This document shows, piece by piece, positions 6,669 to 9,245 of a stretch of DNA of 9,245 nt. Source of the DNA: DTYU01 sp040757355 (GTDB taxonomy: Bacteria; Bacillota; Desulfotomaculia; Desulfotomaculales; Ammonificaceae); assembly GCA_040757355.1 (NCBI GenBank), contig JBFLWY010000073.1:1-9245 (forward strand), read 5' to 3'. The position numbers and the translations under genes are program-made. The stretch's first letter is position 1. Every line of letters begins with the position of its first letter. Under the pieces are notes generated by a model. It was not told the origin of the DNA, made no database searches, and worked only from the letters and a program-made list of their open reading frames with translations.

Positions 6669-7466
6669 CTAAGAGAATATTAACTTGTCCAACCCGAAAA
6701 CAATTTCCCGGAGTTCCATTACCTTTTTAATTCCCATAACCACCCCCGGCATGAAAGACTCCCGCGAAATGGAATCGTGCCTGATACTGAGTGTTTGTCC
6801 CAAACCCCCAAAAATTACTTCTTGATGGGCAACTAAGCCGGGTAAGCGAACACTATGTACGCGAACATCGTTGAGGGTGCCGCCACGGGCCCCGCTCAGC
6901 TTCTGTACTTCCGTACAGTCCTCCACCTTTGCATCCCCACGGTTAACGGCAATTATTTCGGCCGTTTTCAGCGCCGTTCCTGAAGGCGCGTCAATTTTCT
7001 GGTTGTGGTGGAGTTCAATTACCTCCGCCGCCGGCAGGTAGCGGGCAGCGATTCCGGCGAAGTGCATCATTAAAACCGCACCGATCGCGAAGTTCGGTGC
7101 TATCACCCCGCCTACAGCCTTTTCCCTGCTCAGCTTCCCGAGTTCCTGAAGCTCTTCGGGTGGAATACCCGTAGTTCCAACTACCGGGCGTACCCCGCAC
7201 GCAATTGCGTTCCGTATGTTCTGCTCTGCTGCCTTCGCCGTAGTAAAGTCAACCATTACCTCCGCACGAGTTTCTCTCAAGACGTTTTCCAGGTCGGGAC
7301 GCACCATCACCCCGAGCGGGCCGATTCCGGCAAGAGAACCTGCGTCCTCTCCGTTATGGCCGACATCCACCGCACCTATTACCGTCATGCCGGGAGTCTT
7401 GCTCACAGCCCGGACGACTTCCCGGCCCATTCGCCCGGCCGCCCCTGTTACCACCACCTTGATCAA
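6669..7466 (-). CDS. dapB: 4-hydroxy-tetrahydrodipicolinate reductase
   Basis: This enzyme uses NAD(P)H to reduce the DapA product to tetrahydrodipicolinate, committing it to diaminopimelate (cell wall, spore cortex) and lysine. The 265 residues show the nucleotide-binding GAAGRMG (8-14), VDFTTA (72-77), GTTG (97-100), APNFAIG (123-129), and the catalytic and substrate-binding ELHHNQKIDAPSGTA (151-165, His153/His154 and Lys157). The C-terminal LPGLVAHQEVIFGGLGQ segment (208-224) also fits. The start is TTG with AAGGAGG 7 bases upstream; no ATG is available nearby. It is first in the cluster, with its own promoter and a likely terminator separating it from the upstream membrane-protein gene. 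Its neighbours compete for the same substrate. Confidence 0.96.
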   Translation of the reverse strand: MIKVVVTGAAGRMGREVVRAVSKTPGMTVIGAVDVGHNGEDAGSLAGIGPLGVMVRPDLENVLRETRAEVMVDFTTAKAAEQNIRNAIACGVRPVVGTTGIPPEELQELGKLSREKAVGGVIAPNFAIGAVLMMHFAGIAARYLPAAEVIELHHNQKIDAPSGTALKTAEIIAVNRGDAKVEDCTEVQKLSGARGGTLNDVRVHSVRLPGLVAHQEVIFGGLGQTLSIRHDSISRESFMPGVVMGIKKVMELREIVFGLDKLIFS

Positions 7467-7473
7467 TCTCCCA

Positions 7474-7480
7474 CCTCCTT
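7474..7480 (-). promoter_or_regulatory. Ribosome binding site that fixes the dapB TTG start
   Basis: AAGGAGG on the minus strand lies 7 bases before TTG at 7466, which begins the expected IKVVVTGAAGRMG N-terminus. Confidence 0.75.
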
Positions 7481-7494
7481 ATGTGTTAACTCTT

Positions 7495-7523
7495 ATTGTC
7501 GTACAACCAATCCCCAAAGTCAA
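7495..7523 (-). promoter_or_regulatory. Sigma-A-like promoter for dapB and the downstream cluster
   Basis: On the minus strand TTGACT (7523-7518) and GACAAT (7500-7495) are separated by exactly 17 bases, with 5/6 and 4/6 consensus matches. The start point would be near 7488, about 22 bases before dapB. It lies just after a terminator-like hairpin, as expected at a unit boundary. Confidence 0.6.
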
Positions 7524-7571
7524 GCTGCCTGAAAAATCCACCGCAAGGATATTTGACCTGTCATGTCCGTT

Positions 7572-7592
7572 AAAAAAGCACCACATTGCTTT
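7572..7592 (-). terminator. Rho-independent-like terminator after the membrane-protein gene
   Basis: The minus strand forms AAAGCA, loop ATGTGG, TGCTTT, running into a total of six T (7577-7572). The stem is short and A/T-rich at its base, so it is a moderate rather than strong terminator. Its position, 57 bases after the membrane-gene stop and before the dapB promoter, supports the call. Confidence 0.45.
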
Positions 7593-7648
7593 GGGTATGT
7601 AAGGCTTGCCATTCTGACCCCCGCCGCCTGCCGGCAGGAGAAACGAAG

Positions 7649-8848
7649 CTAAGATCGGGCGCTTAATGCAAATCCGGCCCGGCGGTCTCCTTTTTTGACG
7701 GGCCAGAGCCGGGCGAGCTGATCCGCTATTACCGTACATTCCAGCCCAAACGGCAGGTAACCCGCATAACCGAGCAGCGGCATTTCAAAAATTTGAAAAC
7801 GGTGCACAAAAGGTACCGCATATTCCCAACGAGCCAAACTGTAATAATTCCACATCTCCCAAAAGAAACCGCAAAACAACCCCGCCAGAGCAGGAATCAG
7901 GACGGGGCGCCAGTCGCCGGTCTTAAGGGCGGAAAAAACCGTCTCCTCACCAAGAAGCACCTGGAGCGAGAGGATTATAGTCAACGGCGACAGCCAGAGC
8001 AGCGGAAAAAGGTAGCTGGGCCGGACCCCGATCCCGCAAAGACCCAAAGCCGAAAGCAACAGTACCGTCAAGGCGACCACCCGGGGCTTCTTCACCTTAA
8101 GAGGCAGGAGTCCCTCCCGTGGCCGCCCCCAAAAGGGGTAGCTCGCGATCCATTCCGCGGTGCTCAAAACCGCAGGCAATACCGTTGCGTATGGAAGTGT
8201 GGCCAAAAGAAAGTACTTCAAGGGGCCGAACGAGCTTATCCCTACGTAGTACCAGTTTTGGACAAAACGGTTCAGGTACTCGAAGTACCACCAGAACAAA
8301 GCACTGAGGAAAAACAGCGCCAGGAAATACCCGGACCGGTTTGTTAAGAGACATCTTCCCGTACGCCTGTACGTCAGCGCGTTTATTATCACAATGTAGG
8401 CAACCCACAAGGGACTGAACGTAAACGGCTGCCAATCCTCAAACCAGGGAAACCGCGTCCAGGCCAAAAACCAGCCTACAACTAACAGAAGCAAACCTGC
8501 CGAACCCCACCAAGGAAAAGGCAGCCTTGCCTGTTGCGGAAACTCCCGGGCGGCCGAACCCGGCGGTCGGGTGAACCAGGCTGTGTAAAGACACGCGGTT
8601 GAAAGAGGTAGAATAGCGAGCAAAATAAATGCGGTCCAAGAAAAGGACGGCTGCACCACCAAGCGGGTCTGCGGGGGAAACGCCAGGTAAGGAGCAACAG
8701 CCTCGCCGGACAATCCGACCCCCAAAAGCGGCAGCCCCACAAGCAGTAAAGACAGGCACGCCAGCTTCAGCAAGGCCTTCACCTTCTCAAACCGGGGCGA
8801 AGAATCTACGGCTGCCCTAAATCCTTCGAGCCGATAATTGAAGTTCAA
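7649..8848 (-). CDS. Polytopic membrane protein of unknown function with internal duplication
   Basis: I do not recognise a named family. The 399 residues contain roughly nine or ten hydrophobic segments (about 28-48, 70-90, 115-133, 145-160, 172-192, 213-233, 257-275, 279-299, 314-331, 355-372) and a basic C-terminal tail. The best-marked region is FFWEMWNYYSLARW (328-341) followed by FEMPLLGYAGYLPFGLE (354-370). The block at about 115-230 resembles 257-372: both contain PLW or LLW, then a Glu-x2-Asn pair (E190/N193, E331/N334) and a Trp 6-7 residues later. The W/Y-rich loop followed by LPFGLE faintly recalls the lycopene-cyclase domain; that is inference only. The start is TTG at 8848 with GGGGG 6 bases upstream, and no other Met occurs before residue 332. 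The gene ends 182 bases before dapB, with a terminator between them. Confidence 0.8.
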   Translation of the reverse strand: MNFNYRLEGFRAAVDSSPRFEKVKALLKLACLSLLLVGLPLLGVGLSGEAVAPYLAFPPQTRLVVQPSFSWTAFILLAILPLSTACLYTAWFTRPPGSAAREFPQQARLPFPWWGSAGLLLLVVGWFLAWTRFPWFEDWQPFTFSPLWVAYIVIINALTYRRTGRCLLTNRSGYFLALFFLSALFWWYFEYLNRFVQNWYYVGISSFGPLKYFLLATLPYATVLPAVLSTAEWIASYPFWGRPREGLLPLKVKKPRVVALTVLLLSALGLCGIGVRPSYLFPLLWLSPLTIILSLQVLLGEETVFSALKTGDWRPVLIPALAGLFCGFFWEMWNYYSLARWEYAVPFVHRFQIFEMPLLGYAGYLPFGLECTVIADQLARLWPVKKGDRRAGFALSARS

Positions 8849-8854
8849 AGCCGA

Positions 8855-8862
8855 CCCCCTCT
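8855..8862 (-). promoter_or_regulatory. Ribosome binding site that fixes the membrane-protein TTG start
   Basis: AGAGGGGG on the minus strand ends 6 bases before TTG at 8848. It is not a perfect GGAGG but is the only purine-rich site near the frame's beginning. Confidence 0.5.
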
Positions 8863-8965
8863 TACAGAAAAGAATAGTATTTTCAGTTGGTTAGTTTAGA
8901 CGGTACAAAACCTTTTCGCCGCGATGCGCCGAATCCCTTTTGGTACGTGTAAAGGTGTATAAACG

Positions 8966-8979
8966 GCCGGTCAACCGGC
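8966..8979. repeat. Small inverted repeat in the divergent intergenic region
   Basis: GCCGG-TCAA-CCGGC forms a perfect 5-base inverted repeat. It lies directly upstream of a -10-like TAAAAT (8980-8985) that points towards the hsp20 gene but lacks a recognisable -35. It could be an operator or chance. The rest of the 192-base divergent region (8849-9040) shows no other clear promoter. Confidence 0.3.
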
Positions 8980-9013
8980 TAAAATAGTCTCAGCCTGAAG
9001 GCTTTAAGAAACT

Positions 9014-9040
9014 TTAGCACGGTTCACGGAGGAGTGCTTG
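9014..9040 (+). promoter_or_regulatory. CIRCE-like operator (HrcA binding site) immediately before hsp20
   Basis: TTAGCACGG, a 9-base spacer, then GAGTGCTTG match the CIRCE consensus TTAGCACTC-N9-GAGTGCTAA at 14 of 18 arm positions with the exact spacer length. The inner AGCAC/GTGCT arms are perfectly symmetric around 9027. The site covers the GGAGG ribosome binding site (9028-9032) and ends at the base before the ATG. In Firmicutes the HrcA repressor binds CIRCE and releases it on heat stress. Confidence 0.8.
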
Positions 9041-9245
9041 ATGGAAATCAGACAGATAACCCACAACCCGGAAGTAGTTGGAGGCATGGCCACCGGAGTG
9101 CCGGCATGGTCGGTCCCTGCCAGTATCCTGCCGCGGGTCGATATCATCGACACCGGTGACCAGATAGTATATCTCATGGACGTAGCAGGGGCGGACCCGG
9201 ACAAGCTGGTACTCGAAATCTCCCCGTCCGAGGTAGCTTTAAGCG
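9041..9245 (+). CDS. Hsp20/alpha-crystallin small heat-shock protein, N-terminal part (runs off the window)
   Basis: This ATP-independent chaperone family holds unfolding proteins in large oligomers. The frame is open to the window edge (68 complete codons). After a divergent N-terminal arm of about 30 residues it enters the alpha-crystallin domain: PRVDIIDTGDQIVYLMDVAG (31-50) followed by ADPDKLVLEISPSEVAL, matching the usual beta-2 to beta-4 pattern with its acidic-Asn/Asp-turn spacing. GGAGG lies 8 bases before the ATG and sits inside the CIRCE-like operator, which predicts HrcA-controlled expression. It is divergent from the membrane-protein gene. The remainder, including the usual I-x-I tail, is outside the window. 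Confidence 0.88.
   Translation, partial: MEIRQITHNPEVVGGMATGVPAWSVPASILPRVDIIDTGDQIVYLMDVAGADPDKLVLEISPSEVALS

Noticed and set aside
7793..8347. 184-codon plus-strand frame opposite the membrane-protein gene
   Set aside because: It is very rich in Gln, Arg and Lys, as expected from antisense of hydrophobic codons, and has no convincing start.
8946..8974. Minus-strand TTGACC-N17-TACACG as promoter of the membrane-protein gene
   Set aside because: The -10 matches only three of six positions and the leader would be about 90 bases; not strong enough to claim.
8969..8975. GGTCAAC as a CtsR heat-shock box ahead of hsp20
   Set aside because: CtsR needs a tandem GGTCAAA heptad repeat; only one imperfect half is present.

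Overview
The window looks like chromosomal DNA of an endospore-forming, anaerobic Firmicute, probably of the Desulfotomaculum/Pelotomaculum type. The grounds are: adjacent dpaA and dpaB genes for spore dipicolinate, strong GGAGG ribosome binding sites, frequent TTG starts, an RHS protein of a style common in that group, and a CIRCE-type heat-shock operator. The genus is inferred from gene style and memory, not from any search.

Layout from left to right. (1) Bases 1-1402, plus strand: the 3' part of an RHS/YD-repeat gene. It has an SbsA-type Ig-like domain, then a single in-frame TAA, then the rest of the RHS array and the RHS core, which stops 13 residues after the core. The gene looks broken in the middle and has lost its C-terminal toxin tip. 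A short minus-strand coding-like tail abuts its end. (2) Bases 1600-2802, plus strand: a membrane-anchored CapA/PgsA-family protein with its own likely promoter, followed by a start-less open stretch that may be a gene remnant. (3) Bases 3041-7466, minus strand: a compact cluster transcribed dapB, dpaA, dpaB, asd, dapA. (4) Bases 7649-8848, minus strand: a polytopic membrane protein of unknown function whose two halves resemble each other. (5) Bases 9041-9245, plus strand: the start of an Hsp20 small heat-shock gene, with a CIRCE-like operator ending directly at its ATG.

The central cluster is the best understood part. Asd makes aspartate semialdehyde and DapA condenses it with pyruvate to 4-hydroxy-tetrahydrodipicolinate. 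DapB reduces that product towards diaminopimelate and lysine, while DpaA/DpaB oxidise it to dipicolinic acid for the spore core. Both competing branches at this metabolite are therefore encoded side by side. A sigma-A-like promoter lies in front of dapB, and a sigma-K-like promoter candidate lies between dapB and dpaA, which would let dpaAB-asd-dapA be switched on separately in the mother cell. The aspartokinase gene (dapG) found between asd and dapA in Bacillus subtilis is absent here.

I see no tRNA, rRNA, CRISPR array, IS element or origin. No strong case for an entirely new system emerged. The items most worth checking are the CIRCE site on hsp20, the internally duplicated membrane protein, the sporulation promoter candidate, and the decayed coding stretches around the RHS and CapA genes.
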